A stretch of DNA of 64,000 nt, from NCBI GenBank assembly GCA_963921935.1, contig OY998180.1:124001-188000 (forward strand), read 5' to 3'. Numbering within the stretch: the stretch's first letter is position 1; every line of letters begins with the position of its first letter. This document shows, one piece after another, positions 14,525 through 27,219 of this stretch. A program made the translations under genes and the position numbers. The DNA comes from Galeruca laticollis. Lineage: Eukaryota; Arthropoda; Insecta; Coleoptera; Chrysomelidae. The notes beneath the pieces were generated by a model. It was not told the DNA's origin and ran no database searches. It saw nothing but the letters and a program-made list of their open reading frames with translations.

Positions 14525-17500
14525 TCCACACAACAATTCTATATCAATTCTAATGTATTTTCTATAAGTTTGATGATGAAACAACTTTCCCTAGATATTT
14601 ACAAACATAAAATGTGAGATAGTAATGAAAAAGAATGCGCGGAGGGAAATTCACCCTCTTAGAAAATTCTTAAGGGAATGTTACTACTCCACAACGACTC
14701 TATATCGATTCTTATGAATTTTCCCCAAATATGATGATGAAACAACTTTACCTAGACAGTTGAAAAAATAAAATGTTAAGATATTAACGAAAACGAGTAG
14801 GTGGGGTGAATTTTACCATTTTAGAAAAATGTTAAAGGAACGGGACCTCCACACAACAATTCTATATCAATTCTAATGTATTTTCTATAAGTTTGATGAT
14901 GAAACAACTTTCCCTAGATATTTACAAACATAAAATGTGAGATAGTAATGAAAAAGAATGCGCGGAGGGAAATTCACCCTCTTAGAAAATTCTTAAGGGA
15001 ATGTTACTACTCCACAACGACTCTATATCGATTCTTATGAATTTTCCCCAAATATGATGATGAAACAACTTTACCTAGACAGATGAAAAAATAAAATGTT
15101 AAGATATTAACGAAAACGAGTAGGTGGGGTGAATTTCACTCTCTTAGAAAAATGTTGAAGAACGGGACCACAACTCAACAATTCTATATCGATCCTAATA
15201 TGTTTTCTATAAGTTTGATGATGAAACGACATTTCTTAGAGTTAAAATATAAAATGCGAGTAAGTGGGGTGAATCTCGCCCTCTTACAAAAATGTTAAAG
15301 GAACGTGACCACCACACAACAATTCTATATCGATTCAAATATATTTTCTATATATTTTAATGATGAAACGACTTTTCCCAGACAGTTAAAAAAATAAAAT
15401 GTGAGAAGCTAATGAAAAATAGTTGGTGTGGTGAATTTCACCCTCTTAGAAAATACTTAAGGGAATGTGAATACTCCACAACGATTCTATATTGATTCTT
15501 ACGATGATGAAAAAACTTTTCATACGACAGAAGAAAAAATTAGATGTTAAGATATTAACGGAAACGAGTAGGTGGGGTGAATTTCACTCTCTTAGAAAAA
15601 TGTTGAAGAACGGGACCACCACACAACAATTCTATATCGATCCTAATATATTTTCTATAAGTTTGATGATGAAACGACATTTCTTAGAGTTAAAATATAA
15701 AATGCGAGTAAGTGGGGTGAATCTCACCCTCTTAGAAAAATGTTAAAGGAACGTGACCACCACACAACAATTCTATATCAATTCAAATATATTTTCTATA
15801 TATTTTAATGATGAAACGACTTTTCCCAGACAGTTAAAAAAATAAAATGTGAGAAGCTAATGAAAAATAGTTGGTGTGGTGAATTTCACCCTCTTAGAAA
15901 ATACTTAAGGGAATGTGACTACTCCACAACGATTCTATATAGATTCTTATGAATTTTCCCCAAATATGATGATGAAACAACTTTACCTAGACAGTTGAAA
16001 AAATAAAATGTTAAGATATTAACGAAAACGAGTAGGTGGGGTGAATTTTACCATTTTAGAAAAATGTTAAAGGAATGGGACCACCACACAACAATTCTAT
16101 ATCAATTCTAATGTATTTTCTATAATTTTGATGATGAAACAACTTTCCCTAGACATTTACAAACATAAAATGTGAGATAGTAATGAAAAAGAATGCGCGG
16201 AGGGAAATTCACCCTCTTAGAAAATTCTTAAGGGAATGTTACTACTCCACAACGACTCTATATCGATTCTTATGGATTTTCCCCAAATATGATGATGAAA
16301 CAACTTTACCTAGACAGTTGAAAAAATAAAATGTTAAGATATTAACGAAAACGAGTAGGTGGGGTGAATTTTACCATTTTAGAAAAATGTTAAAGGAACG
16401 GGACCACCACACAACAATTCTAATGTATTTTCTATAGGTTTGATGATGAAACAACTTTCCCTAGACATTTACAAACATAAAATGTGAGATAGTAATGAAA
16501 AAGAATGCGCGGAGGGAAATTCACCCTCTTAGAAAATTCTTAAGGGATTGTTACTACTCCACAACGACTCTATATCGATTCTTATGAATTTTCCCCAAAT
16601 ATGATGATGAAACAACTTTACCTAGACAGTTGAAAAAATAAAATGTTAAGATATTAACGAAAACGAGTAGGTGGGGTGAATTTTACCATTTTAGAAAAAT
16701 GTTAAAGGAACGGGACCCCCACACAACAATTCTATATCAATTCTAATGTATTTTCTGTAAGTTTGATGATGAAACAACTTTCCCTAGACATTTACAAACA
16801 TAAAATGTGAGATAGTAATGAAAAAGAATGCGCGGAGGGAAATTCACCCTCTTAGAAAATTCTTAAGGGAATGTTACTACTCCACAACGACTCTATATCG
16901 TTTCTTATGAATTTTCCCCAAATATGATGATGAAACAACTTTACCTAGACAGTTGAAAAAATAAAATGTTAAGATATTAACGAAAACGAGTAGGTGGGGT
17001 GAATTTCACCATTTTAGAAAAATGTTAAAGGAACGGGACCACCACACAACAATTCTATATCAATTCTAATGTATTTTCTATAAGTTTGATGATGAAACAA
17101 CTTTCCCTAGACATTTACAAATATAAAATGTGAGATAGTAATGAAAAAGAATGCGCGGAGGGAAATTCACCCTCTTAGAAAATTCTTAAGGGAATGTTAC
17201 TACTCCACAACGACTCTATATCGATTCTTATGAATTTTCCTCAAATATGATGATGAAACAACTTTACCTAGACAGTTGAAAAAATAAAATGTTAAGATAT
17301 TAACGAAAACGAGTAGGTGGGATGAATTTTACCATTTTAGAAAAATGTTAAAGGAACGGGACCACCACACAACAATTCTATATCAATTCTAATGTATTTT
17401 CTATAAGTTTGATGATGAAACAACTTTCCCTAGACATTTACAAACATAAAATGTGAGATAGTAATGAAAAAGAATGCGCGGAGGGAAATTCACACTCTTA

Positions 17501-18932
17501 GAAAATTCTTAAGGGAATGTTACTACTCCACAACGACTCTATATCGATTCTTATGAATTTTCCCCAAATATGATGATGAAACAACTTTACCTAGGCAGTT
17601 GAAAAAATAAAATGTTAAGATATTAACGAAAACGAGTAGGTGGGGTGAATTTTACCATTTTAGAAAAATGTTAAAGGAACGGGACCACCACACAACAATT
17701 CTATATCAATTCTAATGTATTTTCTATAAGTTTGATGATGAAACAACTTTCCCTAGACATTTACAAATATAAAATGTGAGATAGTAATGAAAAAGAATGC
17801 GCGGAGGGAAATGGGAATGTTACTGCTCCACAACGACTCTATATCGATTCTTATGAATTTTCCTCAAATATGATGATGAAACAACTTTACCTAGACAGTT
17901 GAAAAAATAAAATGTTAAGATATTAACGAAAACGAGTAGGTGGGATGAATTTTACCATTTTAGAAAAATGTTAAAGGAACGGGACCACCACACAACAATT
18001 CTATATCGATCCTAATATATTTTCTATAAGTTTGATGATGAAACAACTTTCCCTAGACATTTACAAAAATAAAATGTAAGATAGTAATGAAAAAGAATGC
18101 GCGGGGGGGAATTTACCCTCTTAGAAAAATCTTAAGGGAATATGACTACCTCACAACTATTCTATATCGATTCTTATAAATTTTCCATAAATATGACGAT
18201 GAAAAAACTTCCCTGACAGTTAAAAAAATAAAATGTGAGAAGCTAATGAAAAATAGTTGGTGTGGTGAATTTCACCCTCTTAGAAAATTCTTAAGGGAAT
18301 GTTACTACTCCACAACGATTCTATATAGATTCTTCTGAATTTTCCCCAAATATGATGATGAAACAACTTTTCCTAGACAGTTGAAAAAATAAAATGTTAA
18401 GATATTCACCCTCTTAGAAAAGTGGTAAATGAACGGGACCACCACACAACAATTCTATATCGATCCTAATATATTTTCTATAAGTGTGATGATGAAACAA
18501 CTTTCCCTAGACATTTACAAAAATAAAATGTAAGATAGTAATGAAAAAGAATGCGCCGGGGGAATTTACCCTCTTAGAAAAATCTTAAGGGAATGTGACT
18601 ACTTCACAACTATTCTATATCGATTCTTATAAATTTTCCATAAATATGACGAAGAAAAAACTTTTCCCTGACAGTTAAAAAAATAAAATGTGAGAATCTA
18701 ATGAAAAATAGTTGATGTGGTGAATTTCTTCCTCTTAGAAAATTCTTAAGGGAATGTTACTACTCCACAACGACTCTATATCGATTCTTATGAATTTTCC
18801 CCAAATATGATGATGAAACAACTTTACCTAGACAGTTGAAAAAATAAAATGTTAAGATATTAACGAAAACGAGTAGGTGGGGTGAATTTCACTCTCTTAG
18901 AAAAATGTTGAAGAACGGGACCACCACACAAC
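12669..18932 (+). repeat. Array A higher-order repeat A4 (6,264 bp)
   Basis: Starts and ends with the same landmark monomers as A3 but is 1,094 bp longer, because it contains the junction of the 6,264-bp tandem duplication (around 14,525-14,678). The tail (17,803 onward) equals the A3 tail (11,539 onward) at an offset of exactly 6,264. Confidence 0.87.
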
Positions 18933-20788
18933 AATTCTATATCGATCCTAATATATTTTCTATAAGTTTGATGATGAAACGACATTTCTTAGAGTTAAAA
19001 TATAAAATGCGAGTAAGTGGGGTGAATCTCACCATCTTAGAAAAATGTTAAAGGAACGTGACCACCACACAACAATTCTATATCGATTCAAATATATTTT
19101 CTATATATTTTAATGATGAAACGACTTTTCCCAGACAGTTAAAAAAATAAAATGTGAGAAGCTAATGAAAAATAGTTGGTGTGGTGAATTTCACCCTCTT
19201 AGAAAATACTTAAGGGAATGTGACTACTCCACAACGATTCTATATTGATTCTTACGATGATGAAAAAACTTTTCATACGACAGTTGAAAAAATAAGATGT
19301 TAAGATATTAACGGAAACGAGTAGGTGGGGTGAATTTTACCATTTTAGAAAAATATTAAAGGAACGGGACCACCACACAACAATTCTATATCAATTCTAA
19401 TGTATTTTCTATAAGTTTGATGATGAAACAACTTTCCCTAGACATTTACAAACATAAAATGTGAGATAGTAATGAAAAAGAATGCGCGGAGGGAAATTCA
19501 CCCTCTTAGAAAATTCTTAAGGGAATGTTACTACTCCACAACGACTCTATATCGATTCTTATGAATTTTCCCCAAATATGATGATGAAACAACTTTACCT
19601 AGACAGTTGAAAAAATAAAATGTTAAGATATCAACGAAAACGAGTAGGTGGGGTGAATTTTACCATTTTAGAAAAATGTTAAAGGAACGGGACCACCACA
19701 CAACAATTCTATATCAATTCTAATGTATTTTCTATAAGTTTGATGATGAAACAACTTTCCCTAGACATTTACAAACATAAAATGTGAGATAGTAATGAAA
19801 AAGAATGCGCGGAGGGAAATTCACCCTCTTAGAAAATTCTTAAGGGACTGTTACTACTCCACAACGACTCTATATCGATTCTTATGAATTTTCCCCAAAT
19901 ATGATGATGAAACAACTTTACCTAGACAGTTGAAAAAATAAAATGTTAAGATATTAACGAAAACGAGTAGGTGGGGTGAATTTTACCATTTTAGAAAAAT
20001 GTTAAAGGAACGGGACCTCCACACAACAATTCTATATCAATTCTAATGTATTTTCTATAAGTTTGATGATGAAACAACTTTCCCTAGATATTTACAAACA
20101 TAAAATGTGAGATAGTAATGAAAAAGAATGCGCGGAGGGAAATTCACCCTCTTAGAAAATTCTTAAGGGAATGTTACTACTCCACAACGACTCTATATCG
20201 ATTCTTATGAATTTTCCCCAAATATGATGATGAAACAACTTTACCTAGACAGTTGAAAAAATAAAATGTTAAGATATTAACGAAAACGAGTAGGTGGGGT
20301 GAATTTCACTCTCTTAGAAAAATGTTGAAGAACGGGACCACAACTCAACAATTCTATATCGATCCTAATATGTTTTCTATAAGTTTGATGATGAAACGAC
20401 ATTTCTTAGAGTTAAAATATAAAATGCGAGTAAGTGGGGTGAATCTCGCCCTCTTACAAAAATGTTAAAGGAACGTGACCACCACACAACAATTCTATAT
20501 CGATTCAAATATATTTTCTATATATTTTAATGATGAAACGACTTTTCCCAGACAGTTAAAAAAATAAAATGTGAGAAGCTAATGAAAAATAGTTGGTGTG
20601 GTGAATTTCACCCTCTTAGAAAATACTTAAGGGAATGTGACTACTCCACAACGATTCTATATTGATTCTTACGATGATGAAAAAACTTTTCATACGACAG
20701 TTGAAAAAATAAGATGTTAAGATATTAACGAAAACGAGTAGGTGGGGTGAATTTTACCATTTTAGAAAAATGTTAAAGGAACGGGACC
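14679..20788 (+). repeat. 6.1-kb segment, right copy of the tandem duplication
   Basis: Right-hand partner of 8,415-14,524 at an offset of 6,264. The 154 bp between the copies (14,525-14,678) is about one monomer, as expected if unequal exchange joined two related monomers. Apparent near-identity over 6.1 kb means either a very recent exchange or an assembly duplication. Confidence 0.85.
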
Positions 20789-21803
20789 ACCACACAACAA
20801 TTCTATATCAATTCTAATGTATTTTCTATAAGTTTGATGATGAAACAACTTTCCCTAGACATTTACAAACGTAAAATGTGAGATAGTAATGAAAAAGAAT
20901 GCGCGGAGGGAAATTCACCCTCTTAGAAAATTCTTAAGGGAATGTTACTACTCCACAACGACTCTATATCGATTCTTATGAATTTTCCCCAAATATGATG
21001 ATGAAACAACTTTTCCTAGACAGTTGAAAAAATAAAATGTTAAGATATTAACGAAAACGAGTAGGTGGGGTGGATCTCACCCTCTTAGAAAAATGTTAAA
21101 GGAACATGACCACCACACAACAATTCTATATCGATTCAAATATATTTTCTATATATTTTAATGGTGAAACGACTATTCCCAGGCAGTTAAAAAAATAAAA
21201 TGTGAGAAGCTAATGAAAAATAGTTGGTGTGGTGAATTTCACCCTCATAGAAAATACTTAAGGGAATGTGACTACTCCACAACGATTCTATATCGATTCT
21301 TACGATGATGAAAAAACTTTTCATACGACAGTTGAAAAAATAAGATGTTAAGATATTAACGAAAACGAGTAGGTGGGGTGAATTTCACCCTCATAGAAAA
21401 ATGTTGAAGGGAGGGGACCATCACACAACAATTCTATATCAATTCTAATATATTTTCTATAAGTTTGATGATGAAACAACTTTCCCTAGACATTTACAAA
21501 CATAAAATGTGAGATAGTAATGAAAAAGAATGCGCGGAGGGAAATTCACCCAATCCTAAGGGAATGTGACTACTCCACAGCTATTCTATATCGATTCTTA
21601 TAAATTTTCCATAAATATGACGATGAAAAACCTTTTCCTAGAGTTAAAAAAATAAAAGGCGAGAAAGTGATGAAAACGAGGTGGGGTGAATTTCATCTTC
21701 TTAGAAAAACGTTAAAGGAATGTTCCAACCACACAACAATTCTATATCAATTCGAAAATATTTTTTACAAGTTTGATGATGAAAAAACTTTACCTAGAGA
21801 ATT
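18933..21803 (+). repeat. Array A higher-order repeat A5 (partial, array edge)
   Basis: Matches A1, not A2-A4, at an offset of 18,932. The diagnostic GGTGGATCTCACCCTC block of A1 (2,141) recurs at 21,073. Similarity to A1 breaks down near 21,246, after which monomers are more divergent and some are truncated (for example near 21,548-21,555). Array A ends at about 21,803. Confidence 0.85.
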
Positions 21804-22604
21804 GTTTTCTAGAACCAAAGATTCGGTGAAAAAAAATTACGTAATGAAAGTGGAAAACAGTAAAGATTGAATGCTAATTTCACCACTTTATAATGTAACA
21901 GGAATGTTGAAAGAATATCTGCGTTTAGTTCTCGGAGAGTGAACAGAAACTACAAAATTTCAATCTTCAAATTAAAACTTAATTTCACTCACCACCTTTT
22001 AGGAGTCATACTTCGGAAAGTAGGCTGTGAAAAGTTCAATCATAATTTTATACAGACAAGCAGCTCATTTTTCATCAATTTAGAAACACCCTGTATACAC
22101 AACACTGTATACATACATAATAAATAAACGTCACTAACCAATAAAAACTCTTCAACCCTTGTCCATTAATAATAAATTTAGGAGGTTCAACTGTATTTAG
22201 GAAATTATTTTTAATCATCCCTTACTAAACATTCAAGAATTTCAAACAATAATATTGATGAATGATCCCAAGAATGTTTATGTTTTTTGTGAAACGTCTG
22301 AAAAAAAATTTCTGCTCTAGACTAGTGTGTATTACAATTCTAATATTTAGTTAACAACTTTTTGCAACCGTTTTTTTATAGGCATCTGAAAAGATACGGA
22401 CTATTTGCTTTGAAACTTGTAAACAACTTTTTTTTGAAAGTCTACGCCGCTTTTGAAAGAAAAGCAAGTACTGATTGTTATCTCAAATGAGGTGCCGAGT
22501 CGACGATAGAAAAACAGTAGTATTGATAACTTCTCATGATTGGTTCTGTAAATATGAATTTTAAAATATACCTACTTCCAATGTTTGTATTTACTATACA
22601 ATTA

Positions 22605-23185
22605 TATAATATAAAGGGTGTCTAGGAACTTCAAAAATTCGGGATTGAGTTGATGAGGTCAAATATATGTTTGTCATAGTCTTAGTTTCGGAATTATAGA
22701 AGATAGGAGGTATCAAAAAAAAATAGAGTTTAGACATAATTTCTAAACTGTAGATAGGATTATGAAATTATAGTGATCGACTACTTATATCCATGTGACG
22801 GTATAAAAGAATGTACAACTACAAGAAATTTAGAGGCTGCTTGTACCCAACGGTTAACAATCCGTAATTTTTACAGGGTCAACCTGAATTGGAATTTAGA
22901 TGTCCCTACGCATTGTCAACCATAGGACAAAAGAAGCCTCTAAATTTCTTGCAGCTCTAGATACATTTATCCCGTTAATTAGAGCACATGGATGTAAGTA
23001 ATCATAATCAATAACTAAAATTTTATAGTATTCCGATACATAGTTTAGAAATTATGTATAAACATATAAGTATGTATTTCGATACTTCGCCAAATCGAAG
23101 GCTCTTATGAAAAAAATGTATTTGAAGTCTTAACATTACTTATAATCGTTCCCAAATTTTTGTCATTAAATTCCTTATATAAATT
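22605..23185. mobile_element. Imperfect palindrome (foldback-like) in spacer copy 1
   Basis: Left and right halves are inverted copies around a centre near 22,893. Paired landmarks: CGACTACTTATATCCATGTG (22,779) with CACATGGATGTAAGTAATC (22,985); CAAGAAATTTAGAGGCTGC (22,824) with CCTCTAAATTTCTTGCAGC (22,937); TAACAATCCGTAA with ACGCATTGTCAA; ACAGGG with GTCCCT. The outer arms are weaker (AACTTCAAAAATTCGGG against CCCAAATTTTTGTCATT). Each arm is about 280 bp. This may be a foldback transposon or MITE that became part of the spacer. Exact ends and a target duplication were not found. Confidence 0.7.
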
Positions 23186-23674
23186 AAAGTCTAAAAAAAC
23201 TTCTAAAATAATATATTATTTACGTAACGATATGTGATTAACTGTTAACTCATGGTAATATATTTTGCAGTACGTATTAACATCAGTTTTCGATGAATTC
23301 TAATTTGTTTGCAAACGTGCAAGGACAAAGTTGTAAATATCCATATTTTACTACTAAGGAACTAAAATAAAAATTCTACTTATATAGAGAAAAGCAGCTA
23401 TATCCAAAAATAAAACTTATTTAAAAATCAGCTGCTTCCTAAGAAATACTAACCAAACTTCAATTTACATTAGAAATATAATTGTTAATGGTAAGCTCTA
23501 AAATGTACTTACATGATTAAACATGTTAACCTACTAATTTATTAACACTTTAGAAGCCGGTAAAATTCATATGTGCGACCGTCACACGTTTACTTTTCAG
23601 AATCACCGACACAACTAAAAAGAAAACTAACTGAATTCGTGTCGGCGCTGCGAAGTAGTAGCGAAACATCACGT

Positions 23675-23690
23675 CCTGCGCATACGCAGT
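23675..23690. other. Short GC-rich hairpin motif in spacer copy 1
   Basis: CCTGCGCATACGCAGT can form a 5-bp stem (CTGCG/CGCAG) around CATA. The same motif in spacer copy 2 is a perfect 6-bp stem. It stands out as GC-rich in AT-rich surroundings. Function unknown. Confidence 0.45.
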
Positions 23691-23815
23691 AAGTAGGTAC
23701 ACAGTGCAGTACTGTTTAGGATATAACAGGGGAGTTGTATGCTTATACAAAAACTTTGTACGTTTATTCAGGAAGTTAATTTTTGATGAATTTAGAAAAT
23801 AAATATATTTAGTGC

Positions 23816-24540
23816 GATATTTTCTCCGAATGTGATGATGAAACAACTTTTCCTAGGCATTTAAAAAATATATGAGAAAGCAACGAAAACAAGTGGGGTG
23901 AATTTCACCCTCTTAGAAAAATATGTTAAAGGAATGTTCCCACCACACAACTATTCTATATCAATTCTAAAATATTTTCTCAAGTTTGATGATAAAACAG
24001 CTGATGCTTGACAGTTAAAAAAATAAATGTAAGGTAATAATGAAAACGAGTGCTAGGGGTGAATTTCACCCTCTTAGATCATTCTTAAAGGAATTATAGA
24101 AATCTAATATATTTTCCACAAATATGATGTAACAACTTTCCCTAGACAGTTACAAAAATAAAATGTTAAGATATTAACGAAAACGAGTAGGTGGGGTGAA
24201 TTTCACCGTCTTAGAAAAATCTTAAAGGAACGTGACCACCACACAACAATTGTATATAGATTCTAATATGTTTTTTATAAGTATTATATTGAAACAACTT
24301 TTCCCAGTTAAAAAAAATGTGAGCAACTAATGAAATCGACTTGGTGGGGTGAATTTAACCCTCTTAGAAAATTCTTAAGGGAATGTGACTACTCCACAAC
24401 GATTCTTATAAAATTTCCCCAAATATGATGATGAAATAACTTTTCCCAGATAGTTAAAAAACAAAATGTTAATATTAACGAAAACGAGTAGGTGGGGTGA
24501 ATGTCACACTCTTACAAAAATGTTAAAGGGATGGGACCAA
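23816..24540 (+). repeat. Divergent left edge of array B
   Basis: About four to five monomers carrying scattered indels and substitutions, for example TAAGTATTATATTGAAACAAC near 24,280 and a shortened monomer near 24,095-24,130. They have no close copy elsewhere in the window. This fits reduced homogenisation at an array border. Confidence 0.75.
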
Positions 24541-27219
24541 CACACAACAATTCTATATCGATTCTAATATATTTTCTATAAGTTTGATGATGAAACAACT
24601 TTCCTTAGGCAGTTAAGAAAATAAAATGTAAGATAGTAATGAAAACGAACCCGCGGGGGGAATTTACCCTCTAAGAAAATACTTAAGCGAATGTGACTAC
24701 CTCACAACTATTCTATATCGATTTTTATATATTTTCCCCAAATATGACGATGGAACAACTTTTCCGAGGTAGTTAGAAAAATTAAATGTTAAGATATTAA
24801 CGAAAACGAGTAAGTGGGGTGTATTTCACCCCCTTAGAGAAATCTTAAAGGAACGTGACCACCACACAACAATTCTATATCGATTCTAATATGTTTTCTA
24901 GAAGTTTGATGATGAAACAATACTTCCCAGACAGTTAAAAAAATAAAATTTGAGAAACTAATGAAAATGAGTTGATAGGGCGAATTTCACCCTCTTAGAA
25001 AAATGTTAAAGGAATGTTTCCACCACACTTCTATTCTATATCGATTCTAATATATTTTCTCAAAATATGATGATGAAAAAACTTTTCCTAGAGAGTTAAA
25101 AAAATAAAATGCCAGTAAGTCATGCAAACGAATAGGCGGGGTGAATTTCATCCTATTAGAGAAATGTTAAAGGAATGTTGCCACCAAACAACTATTCTAT
25201 ATCAATTCTGAAATATTTTCTGCAAGTTTGATGAGGAAACAGCTGTTGCTTGACAGTTAAAAAAATAAATGTAAGGTAATAATGAAAACGAGTGCTAGGG
25301 GTAAATTTAACTCTCTTAGATAATTCTTAAAGGAATTACAGGAATCAAATATATTTTCCGCAAATATGATGTAACTACTTTCACTAGACAGTTACAAAAA
25401 TAAAATGTCAAGATACTAACGAAAACGAGTAGGTGGGGTGAATTACACCCTCTTAGAAGGAACGTGACCACCACATAACAATTGTATATCGATTCAAATA
25501 TATTTTCGATAAGTTTGATGATGAAACAACTTTACCTAGTCAGTAAAAAAAATAAAATGTGAGAAACTAATGAAAACGAGTTGGTGGGGTGACTTTCACT
25601 CTCTTAGAAAAATGTTAAAGGAACGGGACCACCACACAACAATTCAATATCGATTCTAATATATGTTCTATAAGTTTGATGATGAACAACTTTCCCTAGG
25701 CAGTTAAAAAAATTAAATGTAAGATAGTAATGGAAACGAACCCGCGGGATTCACCCTCTAAGAAAATTTCTTAAGCGAATGTGACTACCTCACAACTATT
25801 TATATCGATTTTTATATATTCTCCCTAATATCACGATGAATCAACTTTTCCGAGATAGTTAAAAAAATTAAATGTTGAGATATTAACGAAAACGAGTAAG
25901 TGGGGTGAATTTCACCCTCGTAGAAAAATCTTAAAGGAACGTGACCACCACACAACAATTCTATATCGATTCTAATATGTTTTCTAGGAGTTTGATGATG
26001 AAACAACTTTTCCCAGACAGTTGAAAAAATTAAATGTGAGAAACTAATGAAAACGCGTTGGTGGGGCGAATTTCACCCCCATAGAAAATTCTTAAGGGAA
26101 TGTGACTACTCCACAACGATTCTTATGAAATTTCCCCAAAGATGATAATGCAACAACTTTTCCCAGATAGTTAAAAAAATAAAGTGTTAACATATTAACG
26201 AAAACGAGTAGGTGGGGTGAATTTCACCTTCTTATAAAAATGTTAAAGGGAGGGGACCACCACAAAACAATTCTATATCGATTCTAATATGTTTTCTAAA
26301 AGTTTGATGACGAAACAACTTTTCCTAGGCAGTTAAAAAATTAAATGTAAGATAGTAATGAAAACGAACCCGCGGGGGGAAATTCACCCTGTAAGAAAAT
26401 TCTTAAGCGAATGTGACTACCTCACAACTATTCTATATCGATTTTTATATATTTTTCCCAAATATGACGATGGAACAACTTTTCCGAGGTAGTTAAAAAA
26501 ATTAAATGTTAAGATATTAACGAAAACGAGTAAGTGGGGTGAATTTCACCCCCTTAGAGAAATCTTAAAGGAACGTGACCACCACACAACAATTCTATAT
26601 CGATTCTAATATGTTTTCTAGAAGTTTGATGATGAAACAATACTTCCCAGACAGTTAAAAAAATAAAATTTGAGAAACTAATGAAAATGAGTTGATAGGG
26701 CGAATTTCACCCTCTTAGAAAAATGTTAAAGGAATGTTTCCACCACACTTCTATTCTATATCGATTCTAATATATTTTCTCAAAATATGATGATGAAAAA
26801 ACTTTTCCTAGAGAGTTAAAAAAATAAAATGCCAGTAAGTCATGCAAACGAATAGGCGGGGTGAATCTCATCCTATTAGAGAAATGTTAAAGGAATTTTG
26901 CCACCAAACAACTATTCTATATCAATTCTAAAATATTTTCTCCAAGTTTGATGAGGAAACAGCTGTTGCTTGACAGTTAAAAAAATAAATGTAAGGTAAT
27001 AATGAAAACGAGTGCTAGGGGTGAATTTAACTCTCTTAGATAATTCTTAAAGGAATTATAGGAATCAAATATATTTTCCGCAAATATGATGTAACTACTT
27101 TCACTAGACAGTTATACAAATAAAATGTCAAGATACTAACGAAAACGAGTAGGTGGGGTGAATTACACCCTCTTAGAAGGAACGTGACCACCACATAACA
27201 ATTGTATATCGATTCAAAT
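24541..27219 (+). repeat. Array B HOR tail lacking the 766-bp duplication (B0)
   Basis: From about 25,800 to 27,219 it matches the pre-LTR part of HOR1 at an offset of 8,851. Further left the offset becomes 8,085 (24,661 to 32,746), a difference of 766 bp. B0 therefore has one copy of a segment that is doubled in HOR1-HOR3. It ends with CAAAT, the first target duplication copy of LTR1. Confidence 0.8.

Larger units (their letters stand above)
1..21803 (+). repeat. Satellite array A (alternating 161/162-bp monomers)
   Basis: Continuous head-to-tail satellite that enters from outside the left edge. Most monomers contain GATGATGAAAC near one end, a block GGTGAATTT(C/T)ACC about 80 bp later and ACAAC(A/G)ATTCTATATCGATTC further on. 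Two monomer types alternate, so the basic unit is a dimer of about 323 bp. At this size the array would hold about 130 monomers. The dimer length is not a multiple of three and all frames are soon closed, so it is not coding. No mobile-element insertion is visible in it. The right edge is set where the last monomer (about 21,660-21,803) runs into non-satellite DNA at TCTAGAACCAAAG. Confidence 0.97.
21804..23815 (+). repeat. Inter-array spacer, copy 1
   Basis: About 2.0 kb of non-satellite, AT-rich DNA between arrays A and B. It is homologous along its length to 50,895-53,356. Shared landmarks in order: CTAGAACCAAAGATT, AACAGTAAAGATTGAAT, TATAATGTAACAGGAATG, AGAAACACCCTGTATACAC, CTCTTAAACCC-like text, GAAAAGCAAGTACTGATTGT, TATATCCATGTG, AACCATAGGACA, TTACGTAACGATATGT, CCTGCGCATACGCAG, then re-entry into satellite at GATATTTTCTCC. 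No coding region is supported. The minus-strand ORF at 23,550-23,846 is disrupted in the other copy and runs into satellite. Confidence 0.85.

Noticed and set aside
1..21803. CRISPR-like array because of regular repeats
   Set aside because: Adjacent units are full-length homologous monomers without unique spacers, and the context is eukaryotic.
23550..23846. 98-codon minus-strand ORF at the end of spacer copy 1
   Set aside because: It starts in satellite (MFHHHIRRKY is antisense satellite), has no domain, and the equivalent region of spacer copy 2 has indels that break it.
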